A DNA stretch of 50,615 nt from positions 1 through 50,615 of the forward strand of contig JADFIR010000020.1 of assembly GCA_022566535.1 (NCBI GenBank), given 5' to 3'. Below the pieces are notes generated by a model. That model was not told where the DNA came from, did not search any database, and saw only the letters and a list, made by a program, of their open reading frames with translations. This DNA comes from Planctomycetota bacterium. GTDB taxonomy: Bacteria > Planctomycetota > Phycisphaerae > Phycisphaerales > SM1A02. Of this stretch, positions 24,642-32,709 are shown piece after piece. Each line of letters starts with the position of its first letter. Within the stretch, counting starts at the first letter, position 1. The position numbers and the translations under genes are program-made.

Positions 24642-25541
24642 ATGCGGATCATGATCCTTTTCAATCCGATCGCCGGGGTGGGCAAGGCTGCGCTTGTCGC
24701 TCGGCAGATCGGGTCCCGCCTGGGCGATTTCGGGTACGAGATCGATCTTGTGGAGAGCCGCCCGGACCCATCCGGCGATTGGCTTGACCGCCGTTTGCAG
24801 GACACCGCGGTGATGGTAGTTGTGGGGGGAGATGGCGCGGTGCAAGGCGCCTCCGGTCCCGCGATCCGAACGTCCACGCCGATCTACCACGTCCCCTACG
24901 GCACGGAGAACCTGTTCGCCCGGGAGTTCGGGATGGATCCCCGGCCGGAAACCCTGCTGCGGGCGGTGCAACGCTACGACGTGCGGCAGGTGGATGTCGG
25001 CGTCGCCAATGATCAACCGTTCTTGCTCATGGCCTCGATTGGGTTTGATGCGGTGGTTGTGCACGATCTGGCCGCGCGTCGCGGCTCCTCGATCTCACAC
25101 TTTTCCTATGCCGGGCCGATCCTGCGGCAACTGGGTTCCTGGCGGCCGCCGAGGTTGACCGTGACCGTTGACGGCCGGCCGCTTGCCCCCAATGGCGCCG
25201 AGATGCAAAAAGGTTGCGTCATCGTGGCCAACAGCCGGCAGTATGCGTGGCGGCTGAACCCAGCCAGGCGGGCCGTGATGTCCGATGGCCTTTTCGACGT
25301 GTTGTTTTTCCCTGTTCGATCCACCGCCGACCTGCTTGGTTGGATTCTCAAGTTCAAGCTTGGCCGGCCTCTGGCGGACCCGCGCCTGCGCTATCAACTC
25401 GGCCGCGACATCGAGATCGTCTGTGATCAGCCGCAGCTGGTTCAGTTAGACGGCGATCCGCCGCCGGGTGGCGTTGGTAAACGGACGAGTCAACTGCGTG
25501 TGAGTGTGCGGCCCCGGGCTTTGGGGGTGTTGATGCCGTAG
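24642..25541 (+). CDS. Diacylglycerol kinase-family lipid kinase
   Basis: The protein has 299 residues. It matches the DAGKc/YegS family: NPIAGVGKA at 8-16 (nucleotide loop), VVVGGDGAVQG with GGDGA at 62-66 in place of the usual GGDGT, and VPYGTENLFAREF in place of GTANDFAR. A beta-sandwich C-terminal half contains VIVANSRQYAWRLNPARRAV and LFDVLFFP, then QLDGDPP. These enzymes phosphorylate lipid head groups using ATP. The Thr-to-Ala change in GGDGA could lower activity. The start MRIMILFNP is preferred to a GTG-like start 15 nt upstream. It is divergent from the TPR gene. Confidence 0.8.
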   Translation: MRIMILFNPIAGVGKAALVARQIGSRLGDFGYEIDLVESRPDPSGDWLDRRLQDTAVMVVVGGDGAVQGASGPAIRTSTPIYHVPYGTENLFAREFGMDPRPETLLRAVQRYDVRQVDVGVANDQPFLLMASIGFDAVVVHDLAARRGSSISHFSYAGPILRQLGSWRPPRLTVTVDGRPLAPNGAEMQKGCVIVANSRQYAWRLNPARRAVMSDGLFDVLFFPVRSTADLLGWILKFKLGRPLADPRLRYQLGRDIEIVCDQPQLVQLDGDPPPGGVGKRTSQLRVSVRPRALGVLMP

Positions 25542-25715
25542 GAGCGCTCAGCCCGGCCCGAGTGCTCATCCGTCGCGATGCGTGAATAACAGCCTCGCAT
25601 GCATATCCGGGCGCTCCCGGCGCCTCGCCTCAAGTCTGTCCCATACGACTCCGATGAGCAGGAGAAGGCATCTGGCGGGCAGGTGAGCGGCGTCGCCGCG
25701 CCGTGGGAGATCATT

Positions 25716-26489
25716 GTGGACATCGCCACCCTTATCGGGCTTCTGCTCGGCATCATAATGGTGCTGGTAGCGATTCTTATGGGCGGCGACGTGGGCTCAT
25801 ACGTCAATGCGCCGTCGGTGTTGATCGTCGTCGGCGGGGCGACGGCCGCGACCATGGCCTCCTATTCCCTGGCCCGGTTCCTCAAGCTGCCGGCCGTGGT
25901 TATGAAGACGATCTTTGCGAAGTCGCTCGACCCGCTGCAATTGATTCGACAGATCGTTGAGCTGGCTGAGGTCGCTCGGCGCGACGGCATCCTGGCCCTT
26001 GAGGGGATGCTCAGCGAGATGGAGGACGAGTTTCTCGTGAGGGGCATCCAGATGGCCGTGGACGGCAGCGATCCCGAAGTCATCCAAACCATCATGGAGA
26101 CCGAACTGGAGAACCTGCTGGAACGCCACGAATCGGGAAAGGGCATGCTCGATGCGCTGGGACGATACGCCCCCGCGTTCGGAATGATCGGTACGCTCAT
26201 CGGGCTGGTGGCCATGCTCAGCAACATGGACGATCCATCCAAGATCGGAGCGGGCATGGCTGCGGCCCTGCTGACCACGCTCTACGGTGCCCTCTTGGCC
26301 AACGTGCTATTCCTTCCGATGGCGGACAAGCTGGCGATGCGATCTTCGGAGGAAGCGCTGGCCAAGACCATCGTCATCCAGGGGGTGATGTCGATCCAGA
26401 GCGGCGACAATCCCCGCACCGTCGAGAGCAAGCTGATGACCTTCTTGCCCGTAGCGCAGCGGCCGATCGCTGAGGACCAGGCAGCCTGA
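25716..26489 (+). CDS. motA: Flagellar motor stator protein MotA
   Basis: The protein has 257 residues from the chosen GTG. It has four membrane segments (DIATLIGLLLGIIMVLVAIL, SVLIVVGGATAATMASYSLA, and AFGMIGTLIGLVAML with ALLTTLYGALLANVLFLPMA near the C terminus). The conserved Pro and charged loop lie between. MotA5-MotB2 uses ion flow to drive rotation. I chose the GTG at 25716 (GGGAG 7 nt upstream) because MotA proteins usually begin just before DIATLIG; an ATG at 25599 would add 39 unlikely residues. motB starts 3 nt after its stop. It opens the flagellar block. Confidence 0.88.
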   Translation: MDIATLIGLLLGIIMVLVAILMGGDVGSYVNAPSVLIVVGGATAATMASYSLARFLKLPAVVMKTIFAKSLDPLQLIRQIVELAEVARRDGILALEGMLSEMEDEFLVRGIQMAVDGSDPEVIQTIMETELENLLERHESGKGMLDALGRYAPAFGMIGTLIGLVAMLSNMDDPSKIGAGMAAALLTTLYGALLANVLFLPMADKLAMRSSEEALAKTIVIQGVMSIQSGDNPRTVESKLMTFLPVAQRPIAEDQAA

Positions 26490-26492
26490 GCC

Positions 26493-27254
26493 ATGGCCGG
26501 CAAACGACCCAAGAAACAGCCCCCCGGCGTTCCCGACTGGGTGGTCACCTTCGGCGACATGATGGCCCTGCTGCTGTGCTTCTTCATTCTCCTGCAAATG
26601 TTTTCCGAATTGAAGCAGGAGCGGGAGTATCAGCGTGTGGTCACGGCCATCAAGGAGGCCTTTGGCTACTCCGGCGGGATTGGCGTGCTGCCGATCAACG
26701 ATCCGCCCGTCCGCTCGATCATTGAGCAGTTGGAGCAGATGGCGATCAAGCACTATAAGGACATCAAGAGCAGCCAATCACCCAGCGACAGCATCGAGGG
26801 GGTCCATACGCGAGTGAAAAAGATCCGCGAGGGCGTGGTGTTCACCATCGGCGGGCCGAGCACGTTCGATGAGGGATCAGCGGAGGTCAAGCCGGCGGTC
26901 CGCATCGAACTGGAGAAGCTGGTGGTCTTGCTGGCGGGTCGCAACAACAAGATCGTCATCCGCGGCCATGCCGCCGTCAAGTATCTAACCGCATCATCGC
27001 CCTGGGAAGACCTCGATGAGTTGAGCTATCACCGAGCGCGGAACATCAAGGATATCCTCATAGAGCTTGGCCTGGAGGACCGCGTCTTTCGGATGGAGGC
27101 CGTGGGGACACGAGAGCCCGTCCGCCCAAGAGCGGTCGAGCCGACGGAGGCGGCAGAAAACCGGCGGGTCGAGATTATCCTGACCGAGCAGTTGGTCGAG
27201 GAAACAAATACCGACGCGGACTACACCGACCCAAACCTCGCCCGGGGAGGCTGA
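26493..27254 (+). CDS. motB: Flagellar motor protein MotB
   Basis: The protein has 253 residues. A short basic N terminus precedes the single membrane helix TFGDMMALLLCFFILLQMFS, in which Asp22 corresponds to the ion-binding residue of MotB. The C-terminal OmpA-like peptidoglycan-binding domain has VIRGHAA, LSYHRARNIKDILIELGL and ENRRVEIIL. A long charged linker lies between. It forms the stator with MotA and anchors it to the wall. Confidence 0.9.
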   Translation: MAGKRPKKQPPGVPDWVVTFGDMMALLLCFFILLQMFSELKQEREYQRVVTAIKEAFGYSGGIGVLPINDPPVRSIIEQLEQMAIKHYKDIKSSQSPSDSIEGVHTRVKKIREGVVFTIGGPSTFDEGSAEVKPAVRIELEKLVVLLAGRNNKIVIRGHAAVKYLTASSPWEDLDELSYHRARNIKDILIELGLEDRVFRMEAVGTREPVRPRAVEPTEAAENRRVEIILTEQLVEETNTDADYTDPNLARGG

Positions 27255-27257
27255 GCA

Positions 27258-27797
27258 ATGGCCAAAGAAAAGGCACCGGAAGCCGAAGCCGAAGTCGAGA
27301 GCGAGCGCAAAAAACTACCTCTGCGGCTGATCATGCTCATCGGCGGCATTCTTGTTGCGGAAGCGGCGGTCATTATCGGGGCGATGACGCTTTTCGGCGG
27401 CCCGGCGGAGGTTGAGGCTACCCAGATCGACGTCATCCTCGATACGCCCGAGGACGAAAAGATAGTCGAGGTCCTGGTGCTGGACGGCAAGCTGCCCAAC
27501 AACAAATCCGGCATCACCTATATCTACGGCACCGAAATCTATGTGCAGGTGAAGAAGCGGTATGCCGAGCAGGTCACCGAAGAACTCGAGCAGTTCCGAA
27601 ACGAAATCAAGGCTGATATCACGGCGATCTGGCGGACCAGCGACCCGCAGCATTTCCAGGAACCGAAGCTGGAGAGCCTCACGCGCAAGGTGCAGGCACT
27701 TTTGGCCGATCGATTCGGTGTCGATCAACAGTGGAGTGAGCCGATCATCTCCAAGTGCGTCATTGTCATGGGCACCGGATTTCGAATTGACGGTTGA
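27258..27797 (+). CDS. fliL: FliL-like flagellar basal-body-associated protein
   Basis: The protein has 179 residues. An acidic cytoplasmic start is followed by a single membrane helix (about 22-46) and a periplasmic stomatin-like domain with VDVILDTPEDEKIVEVLVL-type strands and LESLTRKVQALLADRFG, the conserved C-terminal helix of FliL. FliL surrounds and stabilises the stator. Its position directly behind motAB (3-nt gap) supports the call; the sequence match alone is moderate. Confidence 0.72.
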   Translation: MAKEKAPEAEAEVESERKKLPLRLIMLIGGILVAEAAVIIGAMTLFGGPAEVEATQIDVILDTPEDEKIVEVLVLDGKLPNNKSGITYIYGTEIYVQVKKRYAEQVTEELEQFRNEIKADITAIWRTSDPQHFQEPKLESLTRKVQALLADRFGVDQQWSEPIISKCVIVMGTGFRIDG

Positions 27798-27913
27798 CAA
27801 CCGGCCTGTGTTCGGTCAAAGTAGAGAACGGCCGACGACCAGGGATGGCGCCGGCCCAGGCGTTTGCATGAGGCACCCGCAGAATCAGCCGCGCGTAGCA
27901 GGCGGAGCCAGGG

Positions 27914-28429
27914 ATGGCTGACGAGACACCCAACGTCGAGCAATCAGAATCTCCCGAACCGTCCGAGAAGCCGGCGGACAGCGCCCCGCCCGCCGAGGCC
28001 GAGGCCGCCGCGGATCCGACGGACGATCGCACCGCCGAGCAGGTGGCGACCGAAGCGATCGACAAGGCCGAGCAGGCGGTCCAAGACATCAAGGCCGAAT
28101 CGTCGGGCCCAGGCGCCGTCGCCGAGGCCTTGAATCTGCCCCACCTCGACGGCCGACCCAGTGGCGAGGGTGCGGAATCGGCGGGCCTGGACCTGCTTGG
28201 CGATGTAAATCTTCAAGTCAAGGTTGAACTCGGACGGACGCGCATGTATGTCGAGGATGTGCTTCGACTCAACGAGAACTCGGTCATCGAACTGGACAAG
28301 CTCGCTGGTGACCCCGTGGATATCTATGTGAACGATCGTCACGTCGCCCGCGGCGAAGTGCTGGTTGTCAACGAGAACTTCTGTGTTCGCGTGAGCGAAA
28401 TCATTCAGCTGGCCGGAACGGACGATTGA
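27914..28429 (+). CDS. fliN: Flagellar motor switch protein FliN
   Basis: The protein has 171 residues. The first 90 are an acidic, Pro/Ala/Glu-rich region without structure. The last 80 form the SpoA domain of Fli[41 protein letters not shown] and [20 protein letters not shown]. FliN forms the bottom of the C-ring and receives the chemotactic signal with FliM. FliM is not in this window. A 116-bp gap separates it from fliL. Confidence 0.88.
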   Translation: MADETPNVEQSESPEPSEKPADSAPPAEAEAAADPTDDRTAEQVATEAIDKAEQAVQDIKAESSGPGAVAEALNLPHLDGRPSGEGAESAGLDLLGDVNLQVKVELGRTRMYVEDVLRLNENSVIELDKLAGDPVDIYVNDRHVARGEVLVVNENFCVRVSEIIQLAGTDD

Positions 28430-28523
28430 GAGCATGCGCGAGACATCAACCGCAACACGAACAGTACATGCACAACATCCACATATTGGTGATTGATCGC
28501 ATGTAGCCTCAGGATGAGGCACC

Positions 28524-28542
28524 CCGCCGGAGGATCCGGCGG
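28524..28542 (+). repeat. Intergenic hairpin between fliN and fliO
   Basis: CCGCCGG and CCGGCGG pair around AGGAT. It lies 19 bp before the fliO ATG in a 135-bp gap, so it could attenuate or process the transcript rather than end it. No T-run follows. Confidence 0.35.
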
Positions 28543-28564
28543 AGCATAGCCAAGGATTGGCGCC

Positions 28565-29398
28565 ATGTCTGATCGAATCGGGCTCAAGCTTTGCGCGACA
28601 ACATGTGTGCTGCTCATCAGCCCGTGGCCGGGGAACGCCGCCACCGGCCAGACGAGCAGTGTGGTTGCCAACCAGCCGATGACATCCTCCGGCGTCGGGC
28701 GCGGACCTTCGTCCGTTGATCTCCTCACGCGCGGTGAGATCGAAACCAGCCGCGTTGACCCCCAGAGCGCAGAACCTGCGCCGGAAGTGTTTGAGCCCCC
28801 ACCCCAGGAAGCCAGCCGATTGGGAAAGCCCCAGGGGATATACCCAGGGCGGCCGGACATCGAGCGTGGCGGTTCGTCGCCCAACCTACTCAACGGGATC
28901 GGCTCGCGGACAAAAGAGGTCATGCGGGTCGTTGCTGCCTTGGCGGCCGTGCTCGGCTTGCTCGTCTTCTTGCGGACGATCTTCCGGCGGATGGCGGGGC
29001 CCCTGGGCAACGCCGCCCGACCATCCGGTGTGGTGGACGTGCTGGCCCGTTATCCGATCGCCCGAGGCCAGCAGCTTGTTCTGCTGAAGCTAGGCCGCCG
29101 CATCGTGCTGCTGCACCACGGCAAAGCGGCGATGACCATGCTTAGCGAAATCTCGGATCCCGATGAGACTGCGGCATTGCTGGCGCGGGTCGAGGCAGAT
29201 TCTCGTCGCAATCGGACCGGTCGATTCCAGGCCCTGCTCAACCGGTTCGCGGAGGACGGTCGGGCGAGCCACGATCCGGGATTCTCGCTTCGGCGACTCG
29301 CCGGACTCGACATCGAGGGCAACGAGGTGATCGACCTCACACGACGGCCAAGGCGAGCCCGGATGCCCGGATTGGTGGCGCGAAAGGGTTCGCTATGA
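28565..29398 (+). CDS. fliO: Flagellar biosynthesis protein FliO
   Basis: The protein has 277 residues. An N-terminal signal-like helix (GLKLCATTCVLLIS) is followed by a disordered periplasmic stretch and one membrane helix (VMRVVAALAAVLGLLVFL, about 120-137). The FliO cytoplasmic domain (VDVLARYPIARGQQLVLLKL, GRRIVLLHHGKAAMTMLSE) comes next. FliO assists assembly of the FliP ring. It is longer than the E. coli protein because of the linker and a basic C-terminal tail. Its stop overlaps the fliP start (ATGA at 29395-29398), and gene order supports the identity. Confidence 0.82.
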   Translation: MSDRIGLKLCATTCVLLISPWPGNAATGQTSSVVANQPMTSSGVGRGPSSVDLLTRGEIETSRVDPQSAEPAPEVFEPPPQEASRLGKPQGIYPGRPDIERGGSSPNLLNGIGSRTKEVMRVVAALAAVLGLLVFLRTIFRRMAGPLGNAARPSGVVDVLARYPIARGQQLVLLKLGRRIVLLHHGKAAMTMLSEISDPDETAALLARVEADSRRNRTGRFQALLNRFAEDGRASHDPGFSLRRLAGLDIEGNEVIDLTRRPRRARMPGLVARKGSL

Positions 29399-30312
29399 GT
29401 GAGCCATACGGCGTCGAGCGCAGCGGGAGCCGAGCACCGCGCGCCGCATTGGTGCCGGCCCTGCATTGCCATGCGGGGCTCATGCTGGCGGCATGTGCCG
29501 GGCCGTTGCTGCTGGCCTCTGCCGCCGGCGCCCAGCCGGCCGAGCCCAGCCTGAACCCGATCGCCTTGTTGGAAGGCGCTACCGAATCGCTGCCCGGATT
29601 CGAGGGCGGCCTCAGCAACTCGCTGAACATTCTGCTGCTGCTGACGGTGCTGAGCCTGGCGCCGGCTCTGTTGGTGTTATGCACGTGCTTTACACGGATC
29701 GTGATTGTGCTGGGACTGCTGCGGCAGGCGTTGGGCACGCAGGGGTTGCCGCCGAGCCAGGTGATCGTGGGATTGAGTCTGTTTATCACCTTTGTCGTGA
29801 TGGCCCCGACCATGCAACAGATGTACGTGCAGGGTATCGAGCCCTACGCCGCAGGGCAGGTGCAGGACTACAACGTCGCGTGGCAGCGCGCCAAGCAGCC
29901 GCTGCGCGATTTCATGTTCAATCAGATCGAGGCGACCGGGAACTGGTCGGGCGTGTACATGATGCTCAACTACCGCGGCATAGATACGTCCGATCCGCAG
30001 AGTCTGACGCGAGCCGATGTAGACATGCTCTCACTTGTTCCCGCGTTCATCCTCAGCGAGCTGAAGGTCGCCTTCTTGATGGGCTTTCGGATCTATCTGC
30101 CGTTTCTAGTCATCGACATGGTGATCGCGAGCATGTTGATCTCGATGGGCATGTTGATGCTGCCGCCGGTGCTCATCTCCCTGCCGTTCAAGTTGCTGCT
30201 GTTCGTGCTGGTTGACGGTTGGCAGCTCGTGGTGGGGTCGCTGATGACCAGCGTGGTTCAGCCGCAAGAGGTTGTGCAGATGGCATCCGTGGTGATAACC
30301 GGCGGGCCGTAG
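29395..30312 (+). CDS. fliP: Flagellar export gate protein FliP
   Basis: The protein has 305 residues and is a core subunit of the flagellar type III export gate. A cleavable-signal-like N terminus precedes the first membrane helix LNILLLLTVLSLAPALLVLC. The FliP/YscR signature is FTRIVIVLGLLRQALGTQGL then PPSQVIVGLSLFITFVVMAP. The second signature region is LVPAFILSELKVAFLMGFRI followed by YLPFLVIDMVIASMLISMGM. The N terminus carries about 60 extra residues. Confidence 0.95.
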   Translation: MSEPYGVERSGSRAPRAALVPALHCHAGLMLAACAGPLLLASAAGAQPAEPSLNPIALLEGATESLPGFEGGLSNSLNILLLLTVLSLAPALLVLCTCFTRIVIVLGLLRQALGTQGLPPSQVIVGLSLFITFVVMAPTMQQMYVQGIEPYAAGQVQDYNVAWQRAKQPLRDFMFNQIEATGNWSGVYMMLNYRGIDTSDPQSLTRADVDMLSLVPAFILSELKVAFLMGFRIYLPFLVIDMVIASMLISMGMLMLPPVLISLPFKLLLFVLVDGWQLVVGSLMTSVVQPQEVVQMASVVITGGP

Positions 30313-30371
30313 GGCTGGTCGGGCTGTGTGACGGAGGGTTTCGCCGGTCTCAAACGACGAGGCGCACAAGC

Positions 30372-30623
30372 ATGCTGCAGGACCCAGTTGATGTCGCCAG
30401 GATCGCCCTGATGCAGGCGCTGATCATCGCCGTGCCCATCCTCGGAGCGGGGCTGGTCGTTGGACTGCTGATCAGCCTGTTCCAGGCGGTGACCCAAATC
30501 CAGGAGCAGACGCTGACGTTCGTGCCCAAGATCATCGTCATGATCCTGGTGGCGGTCGTGCTGTTGAGTTGGATCTCCATCCGGATGGCGAACTTCGCCG
30601 TGGAGATGTTCACCGATCTGTGA
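30372..30623 (+). CDS. fliQ: Flagellar export gate protein FliQ
   Basis: The protein has 83 residues, normal for FliQ. It has two membrane helices: ALIIAVPILGAGLVVGLLIS and PKIIVMILVAVVLLSWISIR. The family motif FQAVTQIQEQTLTFVPK lies between them. I start at MLQDPVDVARIALMQ, because the longer frame overlaps fliP and has no homology. It lies 59 bp after fliP and inserts into the FliP5-FliQ4-FliR1 gate. Confidence 0.93.
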   Translation: MLQDPVDVARIALMQALIIAVPILGAGLVVGLLISLFQAVTQIQEQTLTFVPKIIVMILVAVVLLSWISIRMANFAVEMFTDL

Positions 30624-30650
30624 CAGCGCCGCCGCCTGGCGGGCGAGGGT

Positions 30651-30678
30651 GCGGCGGGGCAAGCCCGCCCGCGAAACG
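30651..30678 (-). repeat. REP-like hairpin repeat, family C copy 2
   Basis: This is the inverse of the copy at 24559 with one mismatch, in the fliQ-fliR gap. The hairpin GGCGGGGC/GCCCGCC could modulate read-through inside the operon. The frame upstream of the fliR start is a translation of it (RRGKPARE). Confidence 0.7.
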
Positions 30679-30702
30679 ATCCCCGATGCCTCATGCCTCT
30701 TC

Positions 30703-31488
30703 GTGAATCAGCTCACCACCATTCTCGATCATGTTCCGCCGGCGCTACTGGTGATCTTCCGTTTCGGAGGGCTGATGATCTACGGTCCGGTGTTCGGCGC
30801 CTCGGTGATCCCGGTGCGGGTGAAGGTGTTTCTGTCGTTCATCCTCGGATTGGCGGTCTACCCGGTCATCTATCGCCTGCATCTTGCGGGCGCGCCGCTT
30901 GAGCTGAATCTCTGGTCGCTCATCCCCATGATTTCGATGGAGCTGCTGATCGGGTTGATCCTTGGCTTCCTGGCCAGCCTGCCGTTGGTCGCGGTGCAGA
31001 TCGGCGGGTTGATCATGAGCCAGCAAATGGGCCTGGGCTTCGCCCGCTTTTTCAACCCGACCATCGACGACGAAGCAGCCGTGCTCGGCCAGATTCTGTT
31101 CTTTGCGACCCTGGCGGGGTTTCTGCTGATCGGCGGCCACGAGGCGATGGTTCTGGCGGTGCTGCACAGTTTTCAACATATCCCGCTGGGCGGGCTTGTT
31201 CCCGATCTGAACCTGGTGTCGCTGCTCACCGGGATGCTTACCTCGGCCTTTGAGCTTGCTCTGCGCGTCGCGGCCCCGCTGCTTGCGCTGATCTTCCTGG
31301 AAACCGCGGCGATGGGATTTATCGCCAAGACCGTGCCGCAGATGAACATTCTGAGTCTGGGATTCCCGGTGCGCATCCTCGCGGGCTTGCTGATCGTCTG
31401 CCTTGGTCTGGTCGTGATCGACGAGGTGGTGATGGAGGGAATCGACGAGACGTTGAACCTGATGTTTGAGTGGATCGAGACGCAATAG
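30703..31488 (+). CDS. fliR: Flagellar export gate protein FliR
   Basis: The protein has 261 residues from the GTG of VNQLTTILDHV. Six or more membrane segments include LLVIFRFGGLMIYGPVFGAS, VKVFLSFILGLAVYPVIY and ELLIGLILGFLASLPLVAVQ. The family pattern is GGLIMSQQMGLGFARFFNP, and a C-terminal LSLGFPVRILAGLLIVCLGL follows. I start at the GTG because the longer ATG frame runs through the intergenic repeat. It completes the FliPQR export gate. Confidence 0.92.
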   Translation: MNQLTTILDHVPPALLVIFRFGGLMIYGPVFGASVIPVRVKVFLSFILGLAVYPVIYRLHLAGAPLELNLWSLIPMISMELLIGLILGFLASLPLVAVQIGGLIMSQQMGLGFARFFNPTIDDEAAVLGQILFFATLAGFLLIGGHEAMVLAVLHSFQHIPLGGLVPDLNLVSLLTGMLTSAFELALRVAAPLLALIFLETAAMGFIAKTVPQMNILSLGFPVRILAGLLIVCLGLVVIDEVVMEGIDETLNLMFEWIETQ

Positions 31489-31529
31489 CTACAGGCCTCA
31501 TGCCTCAAGCCCTATAGACGGAATCAACC

Positions 31530-32600
31530 ATGGCCGAGGATTTGGGCGAGCGCTCGGAGGAGGCGACGCCAAAGCGGCGCCTAGAGGCCCGTGAGGAAGG
31601 CAATGTGGCCCGCAGCCAGGATCTGGCCGGCGGTCTGCTATTGCTCGCGGCCACAGTCATCCTTTGGGCGGCGGTGTGGCCAATGCTCGGCCGATTCAAG
31701 ACTGTGCTCGAAGCAGTACTTGACGGTGATACGCTGGGCAATCCGGTTGATCCGGCCCAAGCGATGACGGTGGTGGAGTACGTGGCGGCGGCGGGGGTCC
31801 GAATCGGTCTTCCGCTGTTGCTGATCACTGGTGCGGTCGCATTCCTCACACACTTCTCGCAGGTCGGCTGGCTCTTTGCGCCAAAGGCTGTCATGCCCAA
31901 GCTCAGCAAGCTGAACCCGATGAACGGCCTGAAGCGCATCTTCGGCATCTCCGGCCTGGTCAAGGTTTCGTTGGATACGCTCAAAGTCGCCCTGGTGATC
32001 ACCGTCGCGGTGGTGACGATGATGCAGTATCGCGAACAGATCGTGGTGCTGCCCTACCTCAGCGTCATGCAGTGCCTGGCCGAGAGCGCGAAGATGATGC
32101 TGGATCTGGCGCTGCGGCTGATCGCCATCCTCCTGATTCTGGGTGTGTTCGATTTGCTCTTTCAGCGATGGAAGCACAAACAGGATCTGAAGATGACCAA
32201 GCACCAGGTCAAGGATGAGCTGAAGCAGACCGAGGGCGATCCGGAGACCAAACGCCGGCGCATGCGCATGCAGCAGCAGATTGCGATGCAGCGGGTCGCA
32301 TCGGCCGTTCCCAAGGCTGATGTGGTGGTCACGAATCCCGAACACGTGTCCGTGGCCATCCAGTACGACGCCCAGCGGATGAACGCCCCGACGGTGATCG
32401 CCAAGGGGGCGGACTACCTGGCCCTGCGCATTCGCCAGATCGCGCTTCTTCGGGGCATCCCGGTCGTGCAGCGCCCTCCCCTGGCCAGAGCCCTATACCG
32501 CCAGGTGGATGTGGGGCAGGAAGTCCCTCCTGACTTCTACAAGGTGGTGGCCGAGATCCTGGCCTTTGTCTATCAACTCAACAACAGGATGGCGGGATGA
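31530..32600 (+). CDS. flhB: Flagellar export switch protein FlhB (NPEH variant)
   Basis: The protein has 356 residues. The start EDLGERSEEATPKRRLEARE is the conserved FlhB N terminus. Four membrane segments are followed by the charged linker (FQRWKHKQDLKMTKHQVKDE) and the cytoplasmic autocleavage domain. The usual NPTH motif reads NPEH at 269-272: Asn269-Pro270 at the scissile bond and His272 are kept, but Thr is Glu. Cleavage between Asn and Pro switches the export apparatus from rod/hook to filament substrates. The domain continues HVSVAIQYD and KGADYLALRIRQIA. Confidence 0.93.
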   Translation: MAEDLGERSEEATPKRRLEAREEGNVARSQDLAGGLLLLAATVILWAAVWPMLGRFKTVLEAVLDGDTLGNPVDPAQAMTVVEYVAAAGVRIGLPLLLITGAVAFLTHFSQVGWLFAPKAVMPKLSKLNPMNGLKRIFGISGLVKVSLDTLKVALVITVAVVTMMQYREQIVVLPYLSVMQCLAESAKMMLDLALRLIAILLILGVFDLLFQRWKHKQDLKMTKHQVKDELKQTEGDPETKRRRMRMQQQIAMQRVASAVPKADVVVTNPEHVSVAIQYDAQRMNAPTVIAKGADYLALRIRQIALLRGIPVVQRPPLARALYRQVDVGQEVPPDFYKVVAEILAFVYQLNNRMAG

Positions 32601-32709
32601 GGAAGCTACCACTGCAAGTTGATCCGCTGTCTAGCGGTCGCTCCAAGAGCGACGCACGGGTCTGCGACCTGCGGCCCAACGGACGCGGCTATCACGGAGG
32701 CGGTGCCTG

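Noticed and set aside
27860..28520. Shared motif TGAGGCACCC before fliN, fliO and some fibro-slime genes
   Set aside because: The match is only about 10 bases, the spacing to genes varies, and it may reflect unrelated sequence.
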